A stretch of DNA of 64,000 nucleotides from Mycoplasma crocodyli MP145. Lineage in GTDB: Bacteria > Bacillota_I > Bacilli_A > Mycoplasmatales > Metamycoplasmataceae. Both the position numbers and the translations under genes were made by a program. Positions 1-12,796 of the stretch are shown here, piece by piece; the stretch's first letter is position 1, and each line of letters starts with the position of its first letter. The notes under the pieces are model-generated. The model saw nothing but the letters and a program-made list of their open reading frames with translations. It was not told the DNA's origin and searched no databases. Where the stretch lies: assembly GCF_000025845.1 (NCBI RefSeq), contig NC_014014.1:427154-491153 (forward strand), read 5' to 3'.

Positions 1-33
1 GAACCTTTATTATACCAATATTAATAAATAGTT

Positions 34-54
34 TATAATATTTTAGTATTGGAG
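34..54 (+). promoter_or_regulatory. Probable nusB promoter -10 box and ribosome binding site
   Basis: A perfect TATAAT lies at 34-39, and a GGAG Shine-Dalgarno core at 51-54 precedes the ATG at 60. Only about 15 bases separate the -10 box from the start codon, so the leader would be very short. No upstream gene is visible in the first 59 bases. An imperfect inverted repeat (CCAATA near 15, TATTGG near 46) spans this segment. Confidence 0.5.
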
Positions 55-59
55 TTATT

Positions 60-512
60 ATGGAAGTAAAAAAATCACGAAGACAAAATAGAGAAGAAGT
101 AATTCAAGTTTTATATAGATTTGAACTTTTTAATGAGAAAATAGATGCAGCCATTGCATTTCAAGAGTTTAGTTTCTTATCAAATGAACAAGTTAAATTT
201 ATAGAAAAAATAGATAACAACTATGACTTTTTAAAAAGTATAATCGCTAAATTCTTAAATCAAAATTGAGCTTGATTAAGAATTCCACCGCTTATCAAAG
301 CGATTTTAATAAATGCTTCAGCTGAGTTATTTACAATCCCACCAAGGATAGTGATAAATGAAGCCGTTGAAATAACTAAAGACTATTTTTGTATGACTCC
401 AGATGATGATAAGTATTATAAATTTGTTAATGCTATTTTACAAAATGTATACAAGGCAATTGTTGCTTTGGAATCGAATCAACTAAAGGACGAAAAAGAT
501 GGCTCTAATTAA
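60..512 (+). CDS. nusB: Transcription antitermination factor NusB
   Basis: A 150-residue helical protein of the NusB family. It would bind boxA RNA with NusE (S10) and act in rRNA antitermination. The N-terminus has the typical RRQNREEVIQVLYRFEL segment, and the C-terminal part contains the family pattern around IPPRIVINEAVEITKDY. Two in-frame TGA codons (267-269 and 273-275) read as Trp and are needed to join the two halves. The start ATG at 60 has GGAG upstream. The stop overlaps the next gene by 14 bases, which suggests translational coupling. Length matches the family. Confidence 0.85.
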
Positions 513-927
513 GAGAACAAAAATTGAAGCATTGGAAGATGCTCTAAATTTTGCTCTTGTTTACTTTAAAAAAACAAATACATGTAGTATTGAACTACAT
601 GAATTATTTTTATTAAAAAAATCTAATTTAGCAAAAAGAACAGTTGATTCTTATTATGAACTAATTGAATCTAAATTTGTAATAAATAATAAACCACTTT
701 TCAAAAACTTTTTTTATTATTATTCTTATGAGATTTTAAAGTTCGAGTTTCTAACAAAAAAATCACATAAATTATTTACTGAAAATCCATATACATCAGC
801 AAATAAGGATGAAATTAATAGTTTAAAGAGAGACTATTATAATAGCTTTATTGATGAACTTCAGAAGTTGGAATTAAAACATAGATATAACAACTTTCTG
901 ATGGATTTTTTAGAAATTATTAAATAG
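499..927 (+). CDS. Hypothetical protein between nusB and sufS
   Basis: A 142-residue protein I do not recognise. It is rich in Lys, Phe, Tyr and Leu, is predicted mostly helical, and has no signal peptide, membrane segment or cysteine cluster. It starts inside the 3' end of nusB (14-base overlap) and ends 7 bases before the sufS start, where an AGGAG site precedes that gene, so it is part of the nusB-suf transcription unit. Its place next to the Fe-S genes hints at a housekeeping role, but nothing in the sequence assigns a function. Confidence 0.65.
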   Translation: MALIKRTKIEALEDALNFALVYFKKTNTCSIELHELFLLKKSNLAKRTVDSYYELIESKFVINNKPLFKNFFYYYSYEILKFEFLTKKSHKLFTENPYTSANKDEINSLKRDYYNSFIDELQKLELKHRYNNFLMDFLEIIK

Positions 928-934
928 GAGAATT

Positions 935-2093
935 ATGAATAAAGAAATAAGAAGTCAATTTCCAATTTTAAAAGAAATAACTTATTTTGATAATGCAGCA
1001 CTTGTTTTAAAACCAACAAGTGCAATTAATGCTTTAAATTATTTCTATAATCATATTTCCGTAAGTACAAGAACAGCCGATACACCACTAGGAAATATCA
1101 TAACTAAGACTATTTCTGATACCCGTAAAAAGATTGCTAAGCTACTCGATGATGCAGAAGAAAACATAATTTTTACCAGCGGAACAACGGAATCAATTAA
1201 TAATATTTGCTATCATGATTTCTAGATTACTTAAAAAAGGTGATGTTATTCTTTTTGAGTGCATATAACCATTCATCAAACATGCTTCCTTTGAATAGAA
1301 ATGGGCTAAAATCGGTTGGGCGCTTCAATAAAAGTTTCTGAAGATATTATGAATGATATTGATGAAAATGTAAAAGTAATTTCTCTATCACAAGAAACAA
1401 ATAATTTTTAATGAGAATATTGATTTGGAAAAGATTTATAAAAAGGCTAAAAAATACAATTCGATTTTAATAAATGATGCTGCACAAGCAATAGCTCATG
1501 AAAAAGTGAGTTTTAATTCTTGTGATGTTATCGCTTTTTCTGCAAATAAATTTTATGGTCCTACTGGTTTAGGTGTTTTAGGGATAAAAAGTGAATTACT
1601 AAGAAAGGTCAGTCCAAGTAAATTTGGAGGCGGTTCAGTAGCAAATATTAATAAAGATAACTCATGAACACTAAAAGATACTATAACTATTTTTGAACCT
1701 GGAACACCAGATTTGGCTGGTATTTATATGTTTAATGAATCATTGAATTTCTTCGATTCAATAGGTTACAAAAGAACTAATGCAATTCTTGATGATTTAA
1801 GTATTTATTTACATAATGAATTATCTAAACTTGATAATATAGATCTTTATAGTAAACCAGGAGATAAAATTGCATTAATAAATGTTAAGAATGTTAATGC
1901 TCAAGATGTCGCTACTTATTTGGGGGATAAAAATATTTATACTATTGCCGGAATTTTTTGTGCTCCATATTTAAGAAATATAAAAAGTGATAATTCTTAT
2001 TTAAGAATCTCATTAGCAATTTATAATAATTATGATGATATAGATAAGTTGGTTAATGAATTAAAAAATGGAGGTGATTTTCTTGAATTTTAA
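935..2093 (+). pseudogene. sufS: Cysteine desulfurase (SufS/NifS family), disrupted by several frameshifts
   Basis: A class V PLP-dependent aminotransferase fold that would supply persulfide sulfur to the SufU scaffold encoded next. The N-terminal part (IRSQFPILKEITYFDNAAL) and the central part are clear. The PLP lysine lies in SANKFYGPTGLGVL and the catalytic cysteine in GIFCAPYLRN. The reading frame is broken at four places, near 1207, 1256, 1322 and 1409. Each can be repaired by removing one base, after which no stop codon remains. A TGA-Trp codon lies at 1665-1667. The cluster of +1 shifts within about 200 bases, with catalytic residues kept, fits either very recent decay or local sequence error. 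The 3' end overlaps sufU by 11 bases. Confidence 0.8.
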
Positions 2094-2526
2094 TCAAAAT
2101 AAAGCTAGAGAAATAATAATGAATAACTACTTGAATTCTCAATTTAGTTGTGATTTTTCTCATTTAGAACATAAGGAACGAACTTATTATAGTTCTTCGT
2201 GTGCTGATACATTAAAAATAAGTTTATTTTGAAACCAAAACAAACTTAACCAAGTTATTTATGAAGCTAAAGGATGTGCTATTTTTAAAGCTTCAAGTGA
2301 AATATTTTTAAAAAATATAATAGGTAAATCAAGTGAAGAAATTTACAAATATATTGAGTTATATTATTTATTTTTGGATAATCCTAATAATTTTGATGAT
2401 CTTCTAATAGAAAAACTAAATGAATTATGATGTTTTTATAATGTTAAAATCCACCTTAATCGCTTATCTTGTGCTAAATTTATATGTGAAAGTATAAAAA
2501 AAGAGTTTAAGTTAGTAAACAAATAA
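2083..2526 (+). CDS. sufU: Iron-sulfur cluster scaffold protein SufU
   Basis: A 147-residue scaffold/sulfur-acceptor of the SufU/IscU family that would receive sulfur from SufS. The three conserved cysteines are visible in SSCADTLK, AKGCAIFKASSE and RLSCAKF. The start is probably TTG at 2083, because a strong GGAGGTG site sits 7 bases upstream and the next ATG would remove the conserved N-terminus. It overlaps the sufS 3' end by 11 bases. Two TGA codons read as Trp. Unlike its partner gene, this frame is fully open. Its stop overlaps the next ATG by one base. Confidence 0.8.
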
Positions 2527-3015
2527 TGAAATTCAAGATATTAGATTTATTTAGTGGTGCTGGTTGTTTTTCATATGAATTAGAAAAGAATAAGTAATTT
2601 AAAACAGTTTTAGCTGTTGATTTTGATGGTAACGCCATAGAAACATTTACTAAAAATTTTCCAAATTCAAAGACTTTGACGGATGATATCACTAATAGTG
2701 ATATAAAACAATTGATAATTAATCAATCAAAAAATCTTGGTGTTAACATGATTATAGGCGGTCTGCCATGTCAAGGTTTTAGTTTAAAAGAAAAAAACTT
2801 GGTCTTAATGATCTTGGGAATTTTTTATTTTTAGAATATATTGATATAGTAAAATATTAAAACCAGAAATTTTTATTATAGAAAATGTTAAAAATTTACT
2901 AAATACTTGTAATGGTTATTTTCTAAATGAAATTATAGAAAGAATGGAACACCATGGATATAACATAAGTTATGGAATATTAAATGGTAAGGATTTTTGG
3001 AGTTCTATAAAATAA
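2526..3015 (+). pseudogene. Decayed C5-cytosine DNA methyltransferase
   Basis: Remnant of a Dcm/HhaI-type methyltransferase. Motif I (ILDLFSGAGCFS), the catalytic motif IV (GGLPCQGFS, Cys nucleophile) and motif VI (IIENVKNLL) are readable. The frame contains an internal TAA near 2596, frameshifts near 2795 and 2860, and ends early after what should be motif VIII. The target-recognition and C-terminal motifs are missing. It follows sufU with a one-base overlap and precedes an HNH endonuclease remnant, so this looks like an inactive type II restriction-modification pair. Confidence 0.75.
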
Positions 3016-3069
3016 AGAAAAAAATTCATTTATTACGAGATTAAATTATTTTAGCACCAAGATTTTTGG

Positions 3070-3516
3070 TAAGAAATTGTATTTCGGAACAATAAATACC
3101 ATCAGAAAAAGAATTATTAAACGGAATAGCTTCTCCTACTGGAATATTAATAGAAATAAATACATTGTAGAATTAGTTAGACTATTTACACTTGATGAGT
3201 GTATGGGTTGTAAAGGAAAATATGAATTAAATAATAGAACTTTTATTCATAAAAAACTAACAAACCATATTTTGAGATTCATCATAATATTTCATTAGGT
3301 AATAACATAGCGTTGGATCATGAAAATAATTTAGTTAAATTATGACCTGTTTGCCATACCAATTTAAAACTTGGCATAGGGATGGAGTATGATCAAAAAA
3401 TTATAATTTCAAATATCCTATTAAACAGTAAAACAGTTAAAGAATTCGCACAGAACTTTATGAATGAATATAATGAAGATAAACTCATTAACTCAATATA
3501 TAAAAGTCTTAAGTAA
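3070..3516 (+). pseudogene. Decayed HNH restriction endonuclease
   Basis: The readable parts contain a Cys-X2-Cys pair (DECMGCKGKYEL), then after a frameshift near 3271 an HNH-like core (FEIHHNISLGNN, then LDHENNLVKLWPVCHTNLK) and an intact C-terminus ending in YKSLK. The upstream portion is in a different frame (a segment reading IPSEKELLNGIASPTGILIE fits better than the adjacent frame), so at least two frame breaks exist. One TGA-Trp lies in the core. Next to a broken C5 methyltransferase it is most likely the cognate endonuclease. The exact 5' limit is unclear. Confidence 0.6.
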
Positions 3517-3520
3517 TTAA

Positions 3521-3552
3521 AAAAAGCATTTAACTTTTAAGTTAATTGCTTT

Positions 3553-3556
<4 letters not shown>
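3521..3556. terminator. Bidirectional intrinsic terminator between the suf/R-M unit and atpC
   Basis: AAGCATTTAACTT (3524-3536) pairs with AAGTTAATTGCTT (3539-3551) with one mismatch. It is flanked by an A-run upstream and a T-run downstream, so it can serve both converging transcripts. It overlaps the atpC stop codon at 3553-3555. Confidence 0.65.
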
Positions 3557-6217
<2,661 letters not shown>

Positions 6218-6225
<8 letters not shown>

Positions 6226-7801
6226 TATTTATCTCTTTATATTTTGCAGGCATTGGTGTGTTTGATTCAACATTATAATTAGGAATTGATGCAACTATTG
6301 AATTAACAATTTTTACTAAAGCTTTTTCAATATTAGCATAATTTTCCACACTAATTTCTCCTGATGTGGCTATGTCTAAGGCTAATTGGTTTCCATCTCC
6401 ACCAACTTCAATATATTTTAAAACTGCATCTCTATAGTTTTTAATGTATTCTTTTGGAAGTGGATTAATGATTCTTTCTTTAACTCCTAAAAGAATTATT
6501 GATTGGGCAATTTGTGAAATAGGTTGATATTGTTCTTGTTTTAGAAGTTCATAAACTTTTCCACCGTGATTTAATATTGTCTTTGTTGATTCGTCAAGAT
6601 CTGAACCGAATTGAGCAAAAGCTGACATTTCATTATATTGAGCCAATTCTAGTTTTAAAGAACCTACTACTTTTTTCATGGCTTTGATTTGTGCTGCACT
6701 ACCTACCCGGCTAACACTAAAACCAACATCAACTGCAGGTCTTTGTCCTGAATTAAATAGGTTTTCTTTTGTGAATATTTGACCATCAGTTATAGAAATA
6801 ACATTTGTTGGAATATAGGCTGATATGTCTCCTTGTTGAGTTTCGATGATAGGTAAAGCAGTAATTGAACCACCACCATTTTCTTGTGTAACTCTTGCTG
6901 CTCTTTCTAAAAGTTGTGAGTGTAAGTAGAAAACATCTCCAGGATAAGCTTCTCTGCCTGGTGGTCTTCTTAGTAATAACGATAATGTTCTATATGCAAT
7001 AGCATGTTTTGATAGATCATCATAAACTATTAAAACATCTTTTCCTTTTTCCATTCATTCTTCAGCAATTGTAACTCCTGTATAAGGGGCAATATATTGT
7101 TGAGGAGCTAATTCACTAGCACCCGAAACAACTATTGTTGTATATTCTAAAGCGCCAGTATCTGCAAGTTTTTTAACTATTTGTGCAACTGTTGAATTTT
7201 TTTGTCCGATAGCTACATAAACACAGTTAACATTCTTGTCTTTTTGATTAATTATTGTATCAATAGCAATAGCTGTTTTTCCAGTTTGTCTATCTCCAAT
7301 TATTAACTCACGTTGTCCTTTTCCAATTGGTATCATTGAATCTATAGCTATAATACCAGTTTCAAGTGGTTGATTAACTTCTTTTCTAGACATAACACCA
7401 CTTGCTACTCTAAAAATTTCTCTTGTTTTATTGCTTTTAATAGGACCTTTTCCATCAATTGGATTCCCTAGTGAATCAATTACTCTTCCGAGCAATTTAT
7501 CACCAACAGCTACACTAATAACTTTTCCAGTTCTTTTAACAATATCACCTTCAGAAATTGAAGTGATATCACCAAAAATAGTTACTCCTACAACTTCTTC
7601 TTCGAGGTTTAATGCTAATCCATATGTTGAATCATTAAATATAACTATTTCAGAGTTCATTACATTTTCTAAACCATTTACTAATGCAATACCATCTCCA
7701 ATAGAAATAACTCTTCCAATTTCTGCATAGTCGATTTTGCTATCAAAGTTTTTTATTTTATCTCTAATGATTGCTGAAATATCTTGTAATCTACTTGGCA
7801 T
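6218..7801 (-). CDS. atpA: ATP synthase F1 subunit alpha
   Basis: 527 residues. Non-catalytic nucleotide-binding subunit of F1. The Walker A motif GDRQTGKT is near residue 170, followed by [17 protein letters not shown], and the family signature near [17 protein letters not shown] has the conserved arginine finger region. A TGA-Trp at 7052-7054 joins the two halves of the frame. It overlaps atpH by 11 bases at its start and atpG by 8 bases at its end. Confidence 0.95.
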
Positions 7802-8348
7802 TTATTCCCTCTCTTTCCTTTATAATTTCATGTTTTATTTTTTCTAAATCATTGTTAATGTTTCTTTCAATGATTTCTGAACCTAAATGAATTTGATAAC
7901 CGCTTATTAAGTCTTCATCAACTTCGTTTTTAAGTTCAAATTTTTCTTTGTATAAAGTTTCCAACTTTTTCTTGATTTTTTGTAATTCTGTTTTTTGTAA
8001 TTTTTCAGCGGTTACTATTCTTGCAAATTTAATATTTAGTTCATTATTAGATAATCTAAGGTAATGAATTAAAATATGCTTAAGCAATAAAGCATTATTT
8101 CTTTCTGTAACAACTTTAACTAAATTAATTAGTCTACGATCTAAGTCATCAAAAATTTCATCAATAATTTCAAACTTCTTTTTAATTGGGATAGATTTAG
8201 TATTTAGAAAAGCTACTAAATCATTATTTTCAACCAGAACATCCTTTAATTTATTAACTTGTGTATGAATCGGTTTAAAATCACCGACTTCTTTAATTAG
8301 GTCATAGAACGCAATTGCATACCCTACAGGATTAGCTTTTACATACAT
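7791..8348 (-). CDS. atpH: ATP synthase F1 subunit delta
   Basis: 185 residues. Peripheral stalk subunit linking F1 to subunit b. It shows the typical N-terminal helical bundle ([20 protein letters not shown]), a central [18 protein letters not shown] segment and the C-terminal [24 protein letters not shown] block. It overlaps atpA by 11 bases, and its start overlaps the atpF stop by one base. Confidence 0.9.
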   Translation of the reverse strand: MYVKANPVGYAIAFYDLIKEVGDFKPIHTQVNKLKDVLVENNDLVAFLNTKSIPIKKKFEIIDEIFDDLDRRLINLVKVVTERNNALLLKHILIHYLRLSNNELNIKFARIVTAEKLQKTELQKIKKKLETLYKEKFELKNEVDEDLISGYQIHLGSEIIERNINNDLEKIKHEIIKEREGINAK

Positions 8349-8932
8349 TAATTTTCCTCTTTAACAAGCTTTGATTTTAGAAAGTCATCTATTATTTCTT
8401 TTTGTGTAGATTTTGAAATTTCTTTTTTTAGAATTTTTTTTGATAAATCTACAGCAGCTTCTGCTATACGTTTTTTAGATTCTCTTTCAAATTCTATTTG
8501 TTGACTTTCTATATCTAAATGTGCTTCTTCAAGTAAGTGTTTTGCATCACTTTTAGCTTTTGTTGTATATGAAAGTATTACTTTTTCTGCTCTTGTTTTC
8601 GCCTGATTAATTACAATGTCTGATTGTTTGTGTGCTTCTTTTAGTTTTTCGTTTGCTGTTTCAACCAATTTTGCTGCTTCAATTTTTGATTCAATCGAAT
8701 CATCTATGTTCTTTTGAATAAATTCGTGTCTTTTCATCATTGCTTTCTTAACTGGTTTATATAAAAAGTAAGTCAAGAATAAAAAACACAAAATAAATGA
8801 AATAATTGTTGCAATCATCATAGGAACATTAGGAAAGATTTTTAAAAATCTTTCACTTATTGATTCACTTATTGATGTAGGTGCATCTATTTTTGCAAAA
8901 TTAATATTTGTTATTTTTTCAATAATATTCAT
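8348..8932 (-). CDS. atpF: ATP synthase Fo subunit b
   Basis: 194 residues. One membrane helix near residues 37-60 (MMIATIISFILCFLFLTYFL) is followed by a long charged coiled coil, as expected for the peripheral stalk. About 35 residues precede the helix, and no lipobox cysteine is seen there, unlike b subunits of some other mycoplasmas. The gene sits between atpE (31 bases upstream) and atpH (one-base overlap). Confidence 0.9.
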   Translation of the reverse strand: MNIIEKITNINFAKIDAPTSISESISERFLKIFPNVPMMIATIISFILCFLFLTYFLYKPVKKAMMKRHEFIQKNIDDSIESKIEAAKLVETANEKLKEAHKQSDIVINQAKTRAEKVILSYTTKAKSDAKHLLEEAHLDIESQQIEFERESKKRIAEAAVDLSKKILKKEISKSTQKEIIDDFLKSKLVKEEN

Positions 8933-8963
8933 TATTTAATTTCCATAATTTAACTAAAAATAA

Positions 8964-9269
8964 TTACTTATAAACGAATAATAAAAGAATTGATATAACT
9001 AATGCATAAATAGCTGACGATTCTGATATAGCCATACCAATAATCATCATTGAACGAATTTTAGATTCGGCTTCTGGATTTCTTCCGACTGCTTCTGCAG
9101 CTTTTCCAGCAGCAAATCCTTGTCCAACTCCTGTTCCTAAAACACCAACCATGGCTAAACCGATTCCAATTCCTACAAGTCCAAATCCTAGACCTTTATC
9201 TGCAGCTTTTTGTGCTTCTGCAGCTACTGGTGTTGTGTTTTCTAATAATGTTGTGATTTTATCTAACAT
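8964..9269 (-). CDS. atpE: ATP synthase Fo subunit c
   Basis: 101 residues. Two-helix rotor-ring proteolipid. The glycine-rich first helix ([17 protein letters not shown]), the polar loop (AVGRNPEA) and the second helix with the ion-carrying Glu in [18 protein letters not shown] are all visible. The N-terminal extension of about 25 residues before the first helix is common in mycoplasmas. TTCTCC complements an upstream GGAGAA ribosome site. Confidence 0.95.
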   Translation of the reverse strand: MLDKITTLLENTTPVAAEAQKAADKGLGFGLVGIGIGLAMVGVLGTGVGQGFAAGKAAEAVGRNPEAESKIRSMMIIGMAISESSAIYALVISILLLFVYK

Positions 9270-9278
9270 ATTTTCTCC

Positions 9279-10022
9279 TTAATAAATTTCTTGTTTAACC
9301 TTAATGGTTTTAACTTTTTTCTTTTCTTTAATTTCTACTTCAGATTCATTAACTCAATATATTGTTGTTAATAGAGAAAAGACATATGCTTGTATAAATG
9401 CTCCTAGTAAATCAAAATATATATGGAAAAATGGGGTAATTATTGGAGCAAAGAAATATCATTCATGATTTTCTAACCCTGGGATTAATCTTCATAACAT
9501 ACCACAAACAAGGTATATCATAAATACAATTGTTCCTCCACCAATTATGTTTCCATAAATACGAAAGCCTAATGAGATAAGTGGTGCAAATTGACCAACA
9601 ACTTCAATAATATTTATATATTTTTTGAAGAATCTCCATTTTTGATAGGCAAACCCTACGACATAAATTCCTAATCATGAAGCAAGCGCTAATACAAACG
9701 GAACAGAATATGAAGTAGTTATTGGTTCAAGTCCAAATATACTAACTAAGTTCCCTACCAATAAAAATGTAGCAAGAGTAAAAATGTAATATCTTGCTTT
9801 AGAAATCTTTCCATTAGTTGATGTATTGAACGAATTTTCTACAACACCTACATAAGCCTCTGTAATTAACAAAAGACCGCTTGGAGCTTCTTCTGGTTTT
9901 GCTTTTCTCACTTTAAAGAAGACTATTAATGAAATTATCATTATTATAATTGCAGTAATAAATAAAGAAAAAAGTTGAGGTTGGTTTCAAGAATCAAATA
10001 AATTATCTTTAATAATATCCAT
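9279..10022 (-). CDS. atpB: ATP synthase Fo subunit a
   Basis: 247 residues. Multi-pass membrane stator that forms the proton half-channels. The essential arginine appears in PLISLGFRIYGNIIGG, and the last helices (FFHIYFDLLGAFIQAYVFSLL) match the family. Four or more TGA-Trp codons lie in the frame, including one in the N-terminal DSWNQPQLF segment. The start ATG at 10022 falls inside the 3' end of the upstream AtpI-like gene (14-base overlap). AtpE begins 9 bases downstream. Confidence 0.92.
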
Positions 10023-10449
10023 CTTTACCTCTCTTTTTTTTATAATTATAAATGCTATTACTAAATAGCAATGAAATAGGTATTAAAGTGATACCAAAAA
10101 TATATGCAAATATATTAATTGGTGCATCAATTGGATACTTATTTAACTTGTTTATAGTTATATATGACTTATTAATTAATAATGAAATAATTAATATTAC
10201 TGCTACTAAAGACATATTGATAATGAATTTAGTCATTCCTAAGAATATAGCACTTTTTTTACCTTTATAGATGAGATAAATACATAAAGTATTTACTTCA
10301 TAAAGCAAATATGAACTTAAGGCTCCAACAGTAAATCCTAAAAATAAAGCATAATTTATACTTCATAAACTAATTAATATTAAATTTACTATTGAGAAAT
10401 TTCCAAAAAAAACTATATAAAAAATTTTATTAAATTTTCCTTGTTTCAT
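10009..10449 (-). CDS. AtpI-like membrane protein heading the ATP synthase operon
   Basis: 146 residues with four predicted membrane helices (around residues 10-30, 33-50, 69-90 and 110-130) and a basic C-terminus (YNYKKKRGKDGYY). The position directly before atpB, with a 14-base overlap, matches the AtpI/MG406-type assembly protein of other mycoplasmas, which helps build the c-ring. Sequence similarity is not diagnostic by eye, so the call rests on topology and location. The start at 10449 has AGGAGC upstream. Confidence 0.65.
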
Positions 10450-10480
10450 TTTGCTCCTGGTTTTGTGCTATTGTTATTTT

Positions 10481-10513
10481 AAAACTTTTTAAAAAAATGG
10501 TTGAAAAAGTTTT
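10481..10513. terminator. Inverted repeat between the YhcH gene and the atp operon
   Basis: AAAACTTTTT (10481-10490) and AAAAAGTTTT (10504-10513) are perfect 10-base arms around a 13-base loop. It lies between the end of the yhcH-like gene (10543) and the atp operon start (10449), so on the - strand it may end the upstream transcript. The stem is weak (A/T only), so a regulatory hairpin in the atp leader is also possible. Confidence 0.4.
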
Positions 10514-10542
10514 AAATATTTTTTTTGTTATTGATGAAAATA

Positions 10543-11001
10543 TTATCATCTTATTTTCATGATGATTTTTTCAATTTCATTTTCTTTTTTATTTCGTCTT
10601 GGAGCATGCGCTTCGAAAGGCATAAATAAAGCAAAAGTGTTTTCTTTTATTGGCGCTCTTCCTTCTTTTGCTGGATTTTTATAAAATACAATATCGTCTT
10701 TTTTATTATATTCTTGAACTATGTTGCTTGACTTTAATTCTGGATTTGCAACATAAGAAATATCATCTTGAAATCCTGCATATAAATGAATATCTGCATA
10801 TTGATAGTGAAACTCGCTAAGTAAATTATCATCGTTTAATGTTTCACATTTAATTCTTTTAAAAAAAATATCATCATCAATTTTTGTGATTCCTAAATCT
10901 ACTTTTAAGTAGTTATTATTTTTTAATCAATCTATTGCTCTATCTAGATTTTTATTAATTCCATAGTATTTATGGATATTGCTTAATTTATCATAAATCA
11001 T
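10543..11001 (-). CDS. YhcH/YjgK/YiaL family protein (DUF386)
   Basis: 152 residues of the cupin-like YhcH/YjgK/YiaL family. Members are linked to sugar catabolism, and one (NanQ) is a sialic acid anomerase. Family hallmarks seen here are the metal-binding FHYQYADIHLYAGFQDDISY segment and FALFMPFEAHAPRR near the C-terminus. The start has GAGGA upstream. The gene begins 8 bases after rmuC on the same strand and is probably cotranscribed with it. No sialic acid genes are in the window, so the substrate is not known. Confidence 0.8.
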
Positions 11002-11009
11002 ATTTTCCT

Positions 11010-12359
11010 CTATTCTAGTGAATTATTCTCTAATAATTCAGCTTCATCTATTTCATCGTAAATATCATCAAGAATCTTGGAATTTTCAATTCTTGCTTGC
11101 AAAAGTGATTCATCTTTTTCAAACGAAGTTCACATTCTTTTTTTACTGTTTTTGAATTTGTGTAAATTCAAGAAAAGTTTTTGATCAGATTTTAATAAAT
11201 CCGTTAATTCATTATTGAGCGAAATAGCTCTTTTGGCAATTGATTCAATTTTCTTTTCTCTTGATAAATATTTTTTTTCAAACTGATCTATTAAATCAAC
11301 AAATTCTTTTGCATACATCGAATCTTTAAAGCGATTATGTCATGTCGATATCATTGAAACAATATAATTTGTTATAGATGGAGAAATGAATTCGATTTTG
11401 TAATTCTTTCTTATTTCCTCGGTTAATGTTCCGCCTTTAAGTGAAATAATTTCTGTAAAAATTGCCTCAGAAGGGATAAAAATAAGAGCTACATCAGTTG
11501 TTTTGTTTTGAATAATATATTTTGAGGCTACATCTTTAGCTTTATTTTTAATGTTATCTGCAAAATACTTTTCAGCATTAGTTATTTCCGATTGTGTTGA
11601 ATTTGGATTTGATTTTATATCTAAATAATCTTTAAAGGCTTCTAATGGGAATTTAGAATCAATTGGAAGTAATGTATTATTGTTTCCTTCTTCTTGTCCT
11701 ATTGTTATAGCAAAGTCAACTATTTTTCTATCTCCCATATCATATTGTCGGTAAAATCCTTGTCCTTCAATAAAAGAGTCACTAAGTATCTTTTCAAGAG
11801 CAATTTCACCAACAGTTCCTAGACTTTTAAAACTTTTGTTAAATATTGATTTAAGTTCCTCGATATTACTTGAAAGCTTCTGTAAGTCATGAATTTTTTC
11901 TTGTAAGTTACTTACATTTTTTTCTAGATTTCCAAATTCATTTTCAAGTTTTGGTTTAATTATTTTTTCAAAACCAAGTTCAAGACTGCTATTGATTTTT
12001 TGTACATTAGCATCACTTCTTTTTACTTCTTCATCCCTTCAAAGGTTCGAATCTTTTTGAATCTTTTCTTTTGCATCATTCAATTCAGAAAGTTTAATTT
12101 TTAATTCATTTGAAATATGCTCATTTCATTCTTTACTATTTTTTCCAATCTCTTTGATACTTTCAATATTTGCTTTTAAATAAGCGTTTTGATCTCTTAG
12201 AAAATCTTCTGTTTTATTTTCTACAAGAGACATTTCTTTAGGTTGATTATTTTTCATTTTTTTAATCAAAATGACGCCTAAAATTGAGGCGGTGATAACG
12301 ATAATCAATGAAATAAATGATAAAACTATTGATATTATTAATGTTGCATTTGTACTCAT
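11010..12359 (-). CDS. rmuC: RmuC-family DNA recombination protein
   Basis: 449 residues. An N-terminal membrane anchor (residues about 8-32, IISIVLSFISLIIVITASILGVIL) is followed by a coiled coil to about residue 160 and then the RmuC core. Core segments are GTVGEIALEKIL, GQGFYRQYDMGDRKIVDFAI, LLPIDSKFPLEAFKDYL and DVALIFIPSEAIFTEII. The IDSKFPLE motif is typical of this nuclease-like fold, which in other bacteria limits DNA inversions. Several TGA-Trp codons must be read through. A TTCTCC block complements the upstream GGAGAA site. Confidence 0.85.
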
Positions 12360-12420
12360 TTTTTCTCCTTGTATAATTATAATTATATTTTAATTATTCT
12401 TTTATTGAAATTAAACTAAA

Positions 12421-12461
12421 AAAGAACTAATTAGCACTTTTGTAAAGATACTTAGTTCTTT
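12421..12461 (-). terminator. Intrinsic terminator after the licD/aminotransferase unit
   Basis: AAAGAACTAA (12421-12430) pairs perfectly with TTAGTTCTTT (12452-12461). It lies 9 bases beyond the stop of the 108-residue gene on the - strand and before rmuC, and an A-run on the + strand gives a U-run on the - strand transcript. It separates the licD block from rmuC. Confidence 0.6.
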
Positions 12462-12469
12462 CTTGATGA

Positions 12470-12796
12470 TTATTTAGTTATTTTTAATGTTCATTTTTCT
12501 TTTTTTTCAACCCTGAATTGTTCAAGAATTTCATCTAATTCTTGTTCGCTGTATTTTTCACCTTTTTTAAGTGCTTGAAACAAGAAAGCGGCATATGAAA
12601 TATAGTCAAATTTAGCTTTTGGTTTAGATATTTTATATGTTAGTCTTGAACCATTGCTTAGTATTTCATCAACTTCAACATCTACTCCGTCAAATTCATT
12701 TTTTAAATCTTTATTTAATATCGCTACTTCTTTTTTTAATTCAATAATTTGTTCTGCTAATAATCTAACTTTTTCCAAGTCAACTGATTTCTCCAT
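12470..12796 (-). CDS. Small hypothetical protein coupled to the aminotransferase gene
   Basis: 108 residues that I do not recognise. The N-terminal half is a probable coiled coil (LEKVRLLAEQIIELKKEVAI), followed by an acidic stretch (EFDGVDVEVDEILSNGSRL) and a charged helical C-terminus. There is no signal or membrane segment. Its ATG overlaps the aminotransferase stop by one base, and a terminator follows it, so it is the last gene of the licD transcription unit. Tight coupling suggests a partner or regulator of that pathway, but this is inference only. Confidence 0.55.

Noticed and set aside
7431..7730. A 99-residue open frame on the + strand opposite atpA
   Set aside because: Antisense shadow of a conserved housekeeping gene.
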